A stretch of 64,000 bases of DNA from an uncultured Clostridia bacterium (GCA_945928865.1 CAMENZ010000004.1:62001-126000), one strand, 5' to 3'. Positions 25,895 through 34,386 are shown, numbered from the stretch's first letter. Numbers and translations: made by a program. The notes: generated from the sequence alone by a model not told the origin.

Positions 25895-26203
25895 CTATTT
25901 CCAATTTTCTTCCACAAAAGTTCTCTTAGTTTTTTTATTATATAAAATATAAGTAGAACTTTCTTTTACATATTCGCCTGTTTCAAAATCAGTTAATATC
26001 ATAGAAGCTCCAAGCTGAGCCCCTTCCTTCATATCCGCCACTAAATATCCCGGAGTATATAAAATAAAATTCTTTCCCTTTTCTAAACCGTAAGGTTTCT
26101 CCGGTATATAAAGCATTTTATTTTTGATATAAGGTTTCTTCTTACCTGTAGTAATTTTTAATGATAAAAGCTTCAAAGAAAACTCTTTTTCACCAACTTG
26201 CAT
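25895..26203 (-). CDS. hypothetical 102-residue protein
   Basis: I do not recognise this protein. It is lysine-rich and mostly beta by appearance (KKPYIKNKMLYIPEKPYG, KNFILYTPGYLVADMKEGA), with no signal peptide or cysteine. Its start lies inside the end of the 44-residue membrane protein gene upstream, so the two are translated together; the small protein could anchor or export it. The pair has its own strong promoter and the bidirectional terminator behind it. Confidence 0.7.
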   Translation of the reverse strand: MQVGEKEFSLKLLSLKITTGKKKPYIKNKMLYIPEKPYGLEKGKNFILYTPGYLVADMKEGAQLGASMILTDFETGEYVKESSTYILYNKKTKRTFVEENWK

Positions 26204-26324
26204 GATTTCTCCGAACCTGCCTTATCTTAGTTGTCTCTGCACACACCATAACTGTCGCTGAAACTAAGGTCATTAAGATTAGCATAAAACCTGCTATCCA
26301 TCTTCTATAAATTCTTTTATCCAT
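26190..26324 (-). CDS. small single-pass membrane protein (44 aa)
   Basis: An ATG at 26324 opens a 44-codon frame: a basic start (M-D-K-R-I-Y-R-R), a hydrophobic helix of about 20 residues (WIAGFMLILMTLVSATVMVC) and a short basic tail. It overlaps the next gene by 14 bases and is the first coding region after the promoter at 26366-26394, which supports that it is real. Function unknown. Confidence 0.65.
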   Translation of the reverse strand: MDKRIYRRWIAGFMLILMTLVSATVMVCAETTKIRQVRRNHASW

Positions 26325-26365
26325 TTTATACCTTCACTAAATCAAACATTGTCTTAGTTAAATAT

Positions 26366-26394
26366 ACTATAAGCCTATAACAAAACTATGTCAA
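26366..26394 (-). promoter_or_regulatory. promoter of the 44-aa/102-aa gene pair
   Basis: Perfect TTGACA and TATAGT on the minus strand with a 17-base spacer, about 40 bases before the 44-aa gene. Confidence 0.75.
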
Positions 26395-26425
26395 ACCCAT
26401 ATACCCCCCTTTTCCCCTCCCACTC

Positions 26426-26454
26426 TTGCAAAAACCTGAATTTTGATGTATGAT
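26426..26454 (+). promoter_or_regulatory. promoter of the diguanylate cyclase gene
   Basis: TTGCAA and TATGAT with a 17-base spacer on the plus strand, ending 34 bases before the ATG at 26489. Confidence 0.6.
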
Positions 26455-26488
26455 AATCCAATATAAATTAACTAAAGGAGTTGGCATT

Positions 26489-27331
26489 ATGACCGGAAAA
26501 GAAGCAAATAATTTAGTAGAAACCTTAGGGTTAATGTATGATATTGTCAGGTTCATAGATGTGGCTGAGCTTCAAGTTTGTAATTTCGATAAGAACGGTA
26601 AAAAAACTGTTTCTCCTAAACAATGTAGTGATATTTGGTTTAAAACCGGCCGCTGTGAAAATTGCATTTCTGCTAAATCCTGTACAGAGGGTAAACGAAC
26701 TGAAAAATTTGAATTTGCAAAGGAGCAGGTTTTTCATATAACAAGCCAAGCCGTAGAAATAGACGGCAAAATTTATGCCCTAGAAGGTGCTACCAGCGTA
26801 AAAGAAGACACCATGTTTATGTCTATGGACAAAACTCATTTCATAAATGCCGTTACAGAAAATAATAAAAAGCTATATATAGACCCTCTTACCAATGCTT
26901 ACAACCGAAGATATTTTGATGAACAGCTCGCCAAGTTAGGTAGCGAAAGTGCCTTAGCGATAATTGATATTGATAATTTCAAAGGCGTAAATGATACCTA
27001 TGGTCATGTAGCAGGAGACTTAGTCCTAACGGAAGTTGTCCGTATTATCAAGTCCAAAATCCGCCCTGCCGACGCTGTCATAAGATACGGCGGCGACGAA
27101 TTTGTTATTACTTTTCTGACCATACCACCACAGGTTTTCTATGATAAATTAGAATCCATCAGAAAAGCCATCAGTCTGCTCACCTTCCCTAAGGAGCTGG
27201 CAGCAAAATTAAAAGTTTCCGTAAGCATAGGCGGTAAGTGTGGTAACACCACAAAAGACCACCTATTAAAAGATGCCGACAAACTTTTATATAAGGCTAA
27301 AGAGACTAAAAACAAGGTAATAGCTGAATAA
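26489..27331 (+). CDS. diguanylate cyclase with a cysteine-rich sensor domain
   Basis: A 280-residue cytoplasmic protein. Residues 1-115 form a PAS-like sensor with four clustered cysteines (Cys46, 56, 59, 65; W-F-K-T-G-R-C-E-N-C-I-S) that could hold a metal, heme or Fe-S centre. Residues 125-280 are a GGDEF domain: DPLTNAYNRRYFD, DNFKGVNDTYGH and YGGDEF at 200-205. An RPAD autoinhibitory I-site lies exactly five residues before GGDEF, so it should be active and feedback-controlled by c-di-GMP. The ATG at 26489 is chosen for its GGAG eight bases upstream; the frame opens at 26450. Confidence 0.88.
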   Translation: MTGKEANNLVETLGLMYDIVRFIDVAELQVCNFDKNGKKTVSPKQCSDIWFKTGRCENCISAKSCTEGKRTEKFEFAKEQVFHITSQAVEIDGKIYALEGATSVKEDTMFMSMDKTHFINAVTENNKKLYIDPLTNAYNRRYFDEQLAKLGSESALAIIDIDNFKGVNDTYGHVAGDLVLTEVVRIIKSKIRPADAVIRYGGDEFVITFLTIPPQVFYDKLESIRKAISLLTFPKELAAKLKVSVSIGGKCGNTTKDHLLKDADKLLYKAKETKNKVIAE

Positions 27332-27342
27332 CCTATAAAGCA

Positions 27343-27384
27343 AAAGAGATTAGACTCCTTTAAGGATAGTCTAATCTCTTTTTA
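27343..27384. terminator. terminator between the convergent cyclase and feoB genes
   Basis: A 14-pair stem (AAAGAGATTAGACT / AGTCTAATCTCTTT) with an internally paired loop and five T residues on the plus strand; the minus-strand T-tract is shorter. It serves the cyclase gene and probably feoB. Confidence 0.85.
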
Positions 27385-27405
27385 TATCTTGTTTTATAGC
27401 AATCT

Positions 27406-29808
27406 TTATTTATTCTCTTTATACGGTCTAACAAGTAGATAAATTCCTGCTGCTAAGATTACCAATGCGGCACCTAAGCCTATTACATTTATTCCACCTG
27501 TAAATACTAAACCTATCTGATAGATAATCAGGGCTACAGCATAAGCAAATCCACACTGATAAGCTACAGCGAACCATGTCCATTTAGCACTATTCATTTC
27601 TCTCTTAATAGCTCCGATAGCTGCGAAACATGGAGCACAGAGTAAGTTGAAAGCTAAGAAAGCATAACCTGCTAAAGGTGCTAAGCCTTCAAAATCTAAT
27701 ACTCCAAATACTCCTACAACTTCTTCCTTAGCTACAAGTCCCATTACAGTTGCCACAGTAGCCTTAATATTTCCGAAACCTAGAGGGCTGAAAATCCAAC
27801 TTACAGCTCCACCTATTATTCCTAAAATACTGTTTTCTAATTCCATATCAGGATTGAATGCAAAGGAACCATCTTCTATTCCCAATTTAGAACCTGCCCA
27901 AATCACAATAGTAGCAAGGAGAATAATAGTTCCTGCTTTCTTAATAAATGACCAGCCTCTTTCCCACATACTTCTTAAAACATTTCCTACTGTAGGCCAG
28001 TGATATGCCGGAAGTTCCATAACAAATGGTGCCGGATCTCCTGCAAACCTCTGAGTCTTTTTCAAAATAATACCGGAAACTACTACTGCTGCCATACCTA
28101 AGAAATATGCACTAGGGCCTACCCATGAAGCCTTGCCGAATAAAGCAGTTGCAATTAAAGCAATAATAGGCAACTTAGCTCCACAAGGTATGAAGGAAGT
28201 AGTAATAATGGTCATTTTTCTATCCCTATCATTTTCGATAGTTCTAGATGCCATGATTCCCGGAACACTACAGCCCGTACCAATTAACATTGGAATGAAA
28301 GATTTTCCCGATAGACCAAATTTGCGGAATATTCTATCCATGACAAAGGCAATTCTTGCCATATATCCACAGCTTTCAAGGAAAGCAAGGAATAAGAACA
28401 ATACCAACATCTGAGGAACGAAACCTAATACCGCTCCCACACCGGCGATAATACCATCTAAAATCAAGCTCTTAAGCCATTCCTGAACACCTAAAGAATC
28501 CAAGCCCTGTTCAGCTAAAACAGGAATACTAGGAACCCAAATTCCATATTCAGAAGTATCCGGTGCTTCCTCTAAGGCTCCGTCTACTAGCTCTGAAATA
28601 TCATATCCTTCACTAGCTAAAGATTCACCATAAGTTTCATAGTTCTCACTGAAACCGTCAAAATCTTCCTCTTCAATAGCTCCCTGAATATCTTCAGCGC
28701 CTATAACTTTAGCTTCTACTGCCTTATCCACAATAGCCTTAACTTCATCTGTCCAAACATTAGCCTTAGCATATTCTGTCGCTTCTTCTTCGTATTGTGA
28801 AGTGCCTATACCTAATAAATGCCAACCATCACCGAATAGTCCGTCATTTGTCCAATCTGTAGCATTTGTTCCCACAGTAGAGATAGAGAAATAATAAACT
28901 ATCCACATTACTAAAACGAAAATAGGTAAAGCTAAAAATCTATTAGTTACGACCTTGTCGATTTTGTCCGAAGTTGAAAGTCCACCGGCATTATGCTTTT
29001 TATAGCTGCCTCTTAAAATTTCTGAAATATATACATATCTTTCATTGGTGATTATAGATTCTGAATCATCATCCAGCTCCTTTTCCACCTCTTTAATATC
29101 CTCTTCAATATGAGCTAAAACTTCATCATTTAACTTACATTTAGGGTGATTCTTAAGACTTTCTATAGCCTTTTCATCTCTTTCAAAAATTTTAATAGCA
29201 AACCATCTCTGCTGCTCTTGCTCCATATCATGTAAAGCAGCTTCTTCAATATGAGCTAAAACATGTTCTACAGTACCATTAAAAGTATGCTGAGGAACCA
29301 TTCTTCCCTTGCCGGCTGCTTCAATAGCTGCCTGAGCGGCTTCTTCGATACCTTTGCCCTTTAAAGCTGAAATAGTAACAATCTTACAACCTAACTGTCT
29401 TTCCAGCTCCTCTATATTGATTTTATCTCCGTTTTTTTCTACTAAGTCCATCATATTGATAGCGATAACTGTAGGAATTCCTAATTCTACCAACTGAGTG
29501 GTCAAATATAGGTTTCTCTCTAAGTTAGTACCATCCACAATGTTCAAAATAGCATCCGGTCTTTCCCCAATAAGATAATTTCTAGCTACAACCTCTTCTA
29601 AAGTATAGGGCGATAAAGAATAAATACCGGGTAAGTCAGTAATTATAACATCATCGTGCTTCTTTAATTTTCCCTCTTTCTTTTCTACCGTTACTCCCGG
29701 CCAGTTACCTACGAACTGATTAGAGCCGGTAAGCCCATTGAACAAAGTAGTCTTACCGCAGTTAGGATTACCTGCCAATGCAATTTTCAATTTACCATTT
29801 TTATTCAT
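27406..29808 (-). CDS. feoB: ferrous iron transporter FeoB
   Basis: An 800-residue Fe(II) transporter: cytoplasmic G domain (GNPNCGKTTLFNGLTGS, DLPGIYSLSPYT, NMMDLVE), a GDI-like helical segment, then the membrane domain with two Gate motifs (SCGYMARIAFVMDR ... GTGCSVPGIMASRT). Between the first membrane helix and FVPQML lies an unusually long acidic extracytoplasmic segment of roughly 100 residues (EEEATEYAKANV ... GALEEAPDTSEYG). It is the last gene of feoA-feoA-feoB. Confidence 0.95.
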   Translation of the reverse strand: MNKNGKLKIALAGNPNCGKTTLFNGLTGSNQFVGNWPGVTVEKKEGKLKKHDDVIITDLPGIYSLSPYTLEEVVARNYLIGERPDAILNIVDGTNLERNLYLTTQLVELGIPTVIAINMMDLVEKNGDKINIEELERQLGCKIVTISALKGKGIEEAAQAAIEAAGKGRMVPQHTFNGTVEHVLAHIEEAALHDMEQEQQRWFAIKIFERDEKAIESLKNHPKCKLNDEVLAHIEEDIKEVEKELDDDSESIITNERYVYISEILRGSYKKHNAGGLSTSDKIDKVVTNRFLALPIFVLVMWIVYYFSISTVGTNATDWTNDGLFGDGWHLLGIGTSQYEEEATEYAKANVWTDEVKAIVDKAVEAKVIGAEDIQGAIEEEDFDGFSENYETYGESLASEGYDISELVDGALEEAPDTSEYGIWVPSIPVLAEQGLDSLGVQEWLKSLILDGIIAGVGAVLGFVPQMLVLFLFLAFLESCGYMARIAFVMDRIFRKFGLSGKSFIPMLIGTGCSVPGIMASRTIENDRDRKMTIITTSFIPCGAKLPIIALIATALFGKASWVGPSAYFLGMAAVVVSGIILKKTQRFAGDPAPFVMELPAYHWPTVGNVLRSMWERGWSFIKKAGTIILLATIVIWAGSKLGIEDGSFAFNPDMELENSILGIIGGAVSWIFSPLGFGNIKATVATVMGLVAKEEVVGVFGVLDFEGLAPLAGYAFLAFNLLCAPCFAAIGAIKREMNSAKWTWFAVAYQCGFAYAVALIIYQIGLVFTGGINVIGLGAALVILAAGIYLLVRPYKENK

Positions 29809-29817
29809 CTTCTCCTC

Positions 29818-30042
29818 CTACTCTGCGATTTCTATAATTTCTGCGTCTGCTTTTCTCAAGGATAACTCATATCCTCTAACTGTAACTTCAATCGGGTCTC
29901 CTAAAGGTGCAACTTTTCTAATGCTGACTTCTACACCCTTTGTAATGCCCATATCCATAATTCTTCTCTTGGTAGCACCTTCCCCATGTAATTTCACAAC
30001 TTTTACCGTCATACCAATCGCAACATCTCTCAATGTTTTCAT
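29818..30042 (-). CDS. FeoA-family iron transport accessory protein (second copy)
   Basis: A 74-residue SH3-like FeoA protein (LRDVAIGMTVKVVKL, RRIMDMGITKGVEVSIRKVA, PIEVTVRGYELSLRKADA). It lies nine bases upstream of feoB and is expected to modulate its G domain. This copy has the canonical FeoA sequence. Confidence 0.92.
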   Translation of the reverse strand: MKTLRDVAIGMTVKVVKLHGEGATKRRIMDMGITKGVEVSIRKVAPLGDPIEVTVRGYELSLRKADAEIIEIAE

Positions 30043-30107
30043 TTCTTACCTCCAAATAGTAACTATTCTTTCTTTCCTATTTCAAAATCCGCCTAGCAAA
30101 CCTACTG

Positions 30108-30320
30108 CTAAACCATTATTTTCTGTGCCATCTCTCTACTTATGGCAACTCTAGCTTCTTTTACATTAACAATTACATTGCCTCCTAAGGCACTTATAAT
30201 AGTTACATTACCACCTGCCACAAAACCTAAATTCTCTAAATGTTTCTTCACTTCAGGATTTCCGCCAATTTTCTTAATTATATTGGACTCTCCTTGATTC
30301 GCTAATGTTAAAGGCAACAT
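30108..30320 (-). CDS. FeoA-family iron transport accessory protein (first copy)
   Basis: A 70-residue FeoA-domain protein (MLPLTLANQGESNIIKKI, HLENLGFVAGGNVTIISALG, NVKEARVAISREMAQKIMV). It is the first gene of the feo operon and diverges clearly from the second FeoA, matching the paired small FeoA proteins common in Clostridia. Confidence 0.9.
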   Translation of the reverse strand: MLPLTLANQGESNIIKKIGGNPEVKKHLENLGFVAGGNVTIISALGGNVIVNVKEARVAISREMAQKIMV

Positions 30321-30429
30321 ATATCCTCCTCTTCCTAAATCTATATTTATAGTTAGAAAAAGCTAACCTCTCCTGTTTAATTAAGGGCTTATCAAAAATC
30401 CCTGTAACAGTTCCTATTCAACGGTTTGG

Positions 30430-30517
30430 GGTTAGTTTTGTCTAACCAAAATCCTAAAAAAACAGTTAACCCACGCTAACATATAGATAGTCTACGCTAA
30501 CTTAATTGATTTGTCAA
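30430..30517 (-). promoter_or_regulatory. feo promoter with TTAG/CTAA operators
   Basis: Minus strand: TTGACA (30512-30517), 17-base spacer, TAGACT (30489-30494), with GTTAGCG words in the spacer and again downstream, then GGTTAGACAAAACTAACC (30430-30447) 41 bases past the -10. About 110 bases of leader follow before feoA, including an AGGG...AAGCCCT element also seen at 25471-25493. A DtxR/IdeR-like iron regulator is the likely binder. Confidence 0.75.
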
Positions 30518-30546
30518 TAGTTTTTGTAGATTTTCTCAAATAAAAT

Positions 30547-30576
30547 AGGGATAGCTGTTTGAATTTAGCCATCCCT
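30547..30576 (-). terminator. terminator of the two-component operon
   Basis: On the minus strand AGGGATGGCT pairs with AGCTATCCCT (one G-U pair), followed by ATTTTATTTG. It lies 16 bases past the kinase stop; the T-tract is imperfect. Confidence 0.6.
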
Positions 30577-30591
30577 GTTATAATACTGTAC

Positions 30592-32361
30592 TTAAGCCGT
30601 TTCTAATAAAACCTGAGCCTTAAATAAATCACCGTCTATATTTATATCAAAAGCTCCGCCCATGATGGTTGTGAGGTCTTTAGCGATTGATAGTCCTAAT
30701 CCGCTACCCTCAGTACTTCTAGCTTCATCACCTCTTTTAAATCTTTCCATAAGTTCTTCCGAAGATATATTTAGCTTTTCCTCAGATATATTTTTAATTT
30801 CTATTAGAGTGCACTTCTTACTATAAAGCATATCTTCCAATTCCATATCATTTAAGGTTCTGTCCTTTTTATCAGCCTTGCATAAGGCTACTAAGTCCAA
30901 CTTGCTAGGTTCTCTAAGTGAAATATAAACACGGCTATCCGGTAAGGCATATTTTGAGATATTACCTAAGAGATTTTCTATAACCCTCCATAAAAGCTGT
31001 CCATCAGCTTTTACCTTACAGCTTTCGCACTTTTTCTCCACTATTATATCTAAATTCTTCTCTGCCAAACGGGAACTCATTTCGCCCAGACTTTGATTTA
31101 TAATAGCTTCTAAATCTATTTCTTCCATAGAAACCGGAATATTCCCCGAAGACGCCTTTGCAGCTTCGAAAAGATTGTCTGTTAAAGCCTTAAGTCTATG
31201 AGTTTTCTCATCTATAATTCTAAAGTAGCTCTCTACATTATCGCTATCTAGACCTTCTGTTTTAATAAGGTCTAAATAAGTAATCATAGAAGTCAAAGGA
31301 GTTTTTATGTCATGAGAAACATTACTTATAAGTTCAGTTTTCATGCGTTGATTCTTAAGCTCATTTTGAATAGCTATATTAGTTGCCTGTGAAATATCGT
31401 TAATATCCTGTGCTAAAAAATCCAGATCGGATTTTGGACCTTTAAAATCAACATCTACATGAATTTTGTAAGTGAGGTTTCCGTTCTTGACTTCTTTTAC
31501 ACCTTTGCGTATCTCTAAGAATTTTTGAACTTTCTTAGGAACAAACATAAATATCAAAATAACATCGGCAATGGCACCTACCCAAGTCATAGCTAAAATT
31601 ACCATTCCTATTAAAATAATCACATAATTTCTAATTATTTTATTATGTCCATCTGTCAGCTTGCTAAGATTATCCATTCCCCTACAAGCATAAACAAATA
31701 GAGAACCAAACATAGAGTGTCGCCAATATTTTTTAGCCTTCAATTTCTTTACAATAGCTGTAAAAATTATAATGGATAATATAATTAAAACCAACATGCC
31801 TAAAAGACACATCTTAATTACTAAAACATTGTCAATTTCATAAAGCCTATTAGTAGCTACACCCGGCTTATAAAGGTCAAACCAATTTTCGCAAGGCACT
31901 ATATTATAGATGGGAACACCACAAGCCCCTGCTCCGAAAATAGTTAAGCATAGCAAAATGATATGAACCTCAGACCAAATTTTATCTAACCAATTTAGTT
32001 TAATGGTTCCATCTAAACACCTGTTAAATCTACCTGTTAAGACCCAAATTCCTATCAAGGCTGCCAAACAAACAGCACCTGCTATAACAGTCCACATACC
32101 TAGCTGAAAGCCAAAATCTATAACTGCGTCCTTGTTTTCCATATAGACTCCCCAACTAGGCCAGCCATATTGTACTTCTTGAATTATATCCTCTGTAGGA
32201 AAATCTTCAATCCCTGTTGCATCGTACATACTTGGAATAGCTACAAACAGTGTCAAAAACAAGGCTGCCAAAAGTCCGCTTATACTAGCTACCAAATAAA
32301 ATAGTGCATCCAACCACCAAATAAGCCCCCACTTATTGTAACTTTTCAATTTTGTATCCAA
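30592..32361 (-). CDS. sensor histidine kinase
   Basis: 589 residues. The N-terminal 270 residues hold about five or six membrane helices with extracytoplasmic loops, then a HAMP-like stretch (VKNGNLTYKIHVDVDF), the HisKA helix with the phosphorylated histidine in SNVSHDIKTPLTSM, and an ATPase domain with ENLLGNISKYA (N box) and STEGSGLGLSIAKDL (G boxes). The stimulus is unknown. The start is an alternative codon (TTG at 32361 or 32346) inside the end of the response regulator gene, so expression is coupled. Confidence 0.9.
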   Translation of the reverse strand: MDTKLKSYNKWGLIWWLDALFYLVASISGLLAALFLTLFVAIPSMYDATGIEDFPTEDIIQEVQYGWPSWGVYMENKDAVIDFGFQLGMWTVIAGAVCLAALIGIWVLTGRFNRCLDGTIKLNWLDKIWSEVHIILLCLTIFGAGACGVPIYNIVPCENWFDLYKPGVATNRLYEIDNVLVIKMCLLGMLVLIILSIIIFTAIVKKLKAKKYWRHSMFGSLFVYACRGMDNLSKLTDGHNKIIRNYVIILIGMVILAMTWVGAIADVILIFMFVPKKVQKFLEIRKGVKEVKNGNLTYKIHVDVDFKGPKSDLDFLAQDINDISQATNIAIQNELKNQRMKTELISNVSHDIKTPLTSMITYLDLIKTEGLDSDNVESYFRIIDEKTHRLKALTDNLFEAAKASSGNIPVSMEEIDLEAIINQSLGEMSSRLAEKNLDIIVEKKCESCKVKADGQLLWRVIENLLGNISKYALPDSRVYISLREPSKLDLVALCKADKKDRTLNDMELEDMLYSKKCTLIEIKNISEEKLNISSEELMERFKRGDEARSTEGSGLGLSIAKDLTTIMGGAFDINIDGDLFKAQVLLETA

Positions 32362-33070
32362 TGCCCCACACCACCTTTAAATATTTTGGATTTTTAGGTT
32401 CAATCTCAATTTTTTCCCTAATTCTTCGAATGTGGACAGCTACCGTATTTTCAGGATTATATGCCACCTCATTCCAAACTTCCTCGTAAATCTGCTCTAT
32501 GCTAAAAACTCTGCCGGCAGATTTTGTTAGAAGCTTAATAATGCCAAACTCTCTTGGCGTCATAGCTATAAGTTCCCCATCTAAAGTAACGGTTTTCTGA
32601 TCATCATCTACAACCAACCCCCCGGTTCTGTAGATACCTTTAGTGTCAGACACATCCCCCGAAATGCTGCCTAAGTTAGTATACCGTCTAAGCTGTGAGC
32701 GAACCCTCGCTATGAGTTCTAATGGATTGAAAGGTTTAGTTATATAGTCGTCAGCCCCTATATTAAGGCCTCTTATCTTGTCATAATCCTCTGACTTGGC
32801 TGAAAGCATGATAATAGGAATATTTTTAATCTCACGGATTTTGAGAGTTGCCTGAATTCCATCTATCTTAGGCATCATAATATCCATAATAATTAGATGA
32901 ATGTCTTCTTTTTCAGCAATTTCTAAAGCTTGAAATCCGTCATAAGCCTTAAAAACATTATACCCTTCGGTTTTCATATAAATTTCGACAGCATGTGCTA
33001 TTTCCTTATCATCATCAGCTACCAAAACATTAAACCTTCCGTTTAAATTTTCATTACTTGCCATTGTCAT
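32333..33070 (-). CDS. OmpR/PhoB-family response regulator
   Basis: 245 residues: receiver domain (VLVADDDKEIAHAVEIYMK, phospho-acceptor aspartate in LIIMDIMMPKIDG, switch lysine in YITKPFNPLEL) and a C-terminal winged helix (LDGELIAMTPREFGIIKLL ... NTVAVHIRRIREKIE, VWGIGYKIE). It pairs with the overlapping histidine kinase gene. A TTGACT-N18-GATAAT promoter lies upstream. Confidence 0.94.
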   Translation of the reverse strand: MTMASNENLNGRFNVLVADDDKEIAHAVEIYMKTEGYNVFKAYDGFQALEIAEKEDIHLIIMDIMMPKIDGIQATLKIREIKNIPIIMLSAKSEDYDKIRGLNIGADDYITKPFNPLELIARVRSQLRRYTNLGSISGDVSDTKGIYRTGGLVVDDDQKTVTLDGELIAMTPREFGIIKLLTKSAGRVFSIEQIYEEVWNEVAYNPENTVAVHIRRIREKIEIEPKNPKYLKVVWGIGYKIEKLQ

Positions 33071-33103
33071 AGGAACCTTCCTCTCCCCTTTTGCATTTAC
33101 TAT

Positions 33104-33133
33104 ATTATCCCCTTTATATTACATAAAAGTCAA
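33104..33133 (-). promoter_or_regulatory. promoter of the two-component operon
   Basis: TTGACT and GATAAT on the minus strand with an 18-base spacer, about 33 bases before the response-regulator start. Confidence 0.6.
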
Positions 33134-33268
33134 TAAAATTATTAAGAAATTATTAATATTTTCGAATTTACCATATATTTTATATATTCTACAAAATCCA
33201 CCTATGCTCACCTACCATTATGCCATAATTTTTATGAAAATGAAACTCAAGTTTAATCACAAAATAAG

Positions 33269-33310
33269 AAATCCCACATTTTCAAGGAAAACCTTGATTT
33301 TGTGGGATTT
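33269..33310 (-). terminator. terminator of rplM-rpsI
   Basis: AAATCCCACA pairs with TGTGGGATTT around a second internal stem (TCAAGG/CCTTGA), giving a long hairpin 16 bases past the rpsI stop. On the minus strand it is followed by CTTATTTTGTG. Confidence 0.8.
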
Positions 33311-33325
33311 GTTTTAGAGAATTTA

Positions 33326-33721
33326 CTATCTCTTTGAGAACTGTGAAGCTCTCCTTGCTTTTTTCAAGCCGTATTTCTTTCTTTCTTTCATTCTGGAATC
33401 TCTTGTTAAGAATCCTGCTGCCTTTAAGGAAGCTCTATAAGCTTCTTTATCAGCTACGCAAAGAGCTCTGGAAATACCGTGTCTTAAAGCGCCTGCCTGT
33501 CCTGTAAATCCACCACCGTGTACAGTAGCGATTACGTCGAACTTTTCTTCGCAGCCTGCGATTTCGAAAGGTCTCTTAACCTCTCTCTTTACGATTTCCA
33601 TTCCAAAATAATTATCTAAATCTTTCTTGTTGACAGTGATTTTTCCAGTTCCAGGGATTAATCTAACTCTAGCAACAGAAGATTTTCTTCTACCAGTTCC
33701 TTGATATTGAATCTTAGCCAT
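33326..33721 (-). CDS. rpsI: 30S ribosomal protein S9
   Basis: 131 residues with the family's [14 protein letters not shown] start, [19 protein letters not shown] core and the basic C-terminal tail [17 protein letters not shown] that reaches the P site. It is co-transcribed with rplM, 20 bases upstream. Confidence 0.97.
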   Translation of the reverse strand: MAKIQYQGTGRRKSSVARVRLIPGTGKITVNKKDLDNYFGMEIVKREVKRPFEIAGCEEKFDVIATVHGGGFTGQAGALRHGISRALCVADKEAYRASLKAAGFLTRDSRMKERKKYGLKKARRASQFSKR

Positions 33722-33741
33722 TTGTCATTTCCTCCCTTTCC

Positions 33742-34170
33742 TTAAAATTCCCAAGTTTCAGGCTTCTGTGCAGTATGAGGATGCTCAGTTCCTGCATAAA
33801 CCTTTAACTTCTTAAACATCTGTCTGCCAAGAGCTCCATCAGGAAGCATGCCCTTAACAGCATGTCTGATGATTTCGTCAGGCTTCTTAGCCTGTAATTT
33901 TTCAAATGTGATTTCTCTTAAACCACCTGGATATCCAGTGTGTCTCTTGTAAATCTTTTCTTTTCTTTTCTTACCTGTAACCTCAACCTTTTCAGCATTG
34001 ATAACGATTACATAGTCACCACAGTCTACATGTGGAGTGTAAATAGGTTTTTTCTTTCCACGAAGGATAGAAGCAACCTCTGATGCAAGTCTACCTAAAG
34101 TCTTGCCTTCTGCATCTACAATGTACCAGCTACGCTGTACTTCTGCAGGTTTTGCGATAAATGATTTCAT
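33742..34170 (-). CDS. rplM: 50S ribosomal protein L13
   Basis: 142 residues with [36 protein letters not shown] and [21 protein letters not shown], all characteristic of L13. It is the first gene of the rplM-rpsI operon and has a long structured leader. Confidence 0.97.
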   Translation of the reverse strand: MKSFIAKPAEVQRSWYIVDAEGKTLGRLASEVASILRGKKKPIYTPHVDCGDYVIVINAEKVEVTGKKRKEKIYKRHTGYPGGLREITFEKLQAKKPDEIIRHAVKGMLPDGALGRQMFKKLKVYAGTEHPHTAQKPETWEF

Positions 34171-34345
34171 CTTTTTTCCTTTCTACCTACTGAGTTTATT
34201 ATCATAAACCTTTTCGGCTTTTTCTACTTGGTTTTAACGCTTGCGGACGAAAAAACTGTTTCGATACACTAAAACTTTTTAGTTTCGAGCCACGGACGGT
34301 TATCCATCCTGAACTCTATTGCCAATTCTATAACACAGAATCGCT
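34171..34345 (-). promoter_or_regulatory. structured 5' leader of rplM (probable ribosomal protein leader)
   Basis: About 170 transcribed bases precede rplM. Read on the minus strand they contain GGATGG/CCGTCC and CTAAAA/TTTTAG stems and a final AAAGG ribosome binding site. Firmicutes rplM operons commonly have an autoregulatory L13 leader here; I infer that class from position and structure, not from a model match. Confidence 0.5.
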
Positions 34346-34350
34346 AATAT

Positions 34351-34379
34351 AATATAACAGAAAAACCTTGCAGTTGCAA
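34351..34379 (-). promoter_or_regulatory. promoter of rplM-rpsI
   Basis: TTGCAA and TATATT on the minus strand with a 17-base spacer. The -35 lies inside the opp terminator hairpin. Confidence 0.65.
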
Positions 34380-34386
34380 GGTTTTT
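34361..34386 (-). terminator. terminator of the opp operon
   Basis: A perfect 12-pair stem AAAAACCTTGCA / TGCAAGGTTTTT with T-tracts on both sides, about 75 bases after the last small gene of the opp operon. It can work in both directions. Confidence 0.85.

Noticed and set aside
25711..25917. Open frame containing RTRTCKALTTRSLAVRVCQF on the minus strand
   Set aside because: It is antisense to tRNA-Leu(AAG); this type of peptide is a well-known artefact of reading through a leucine tRNA.
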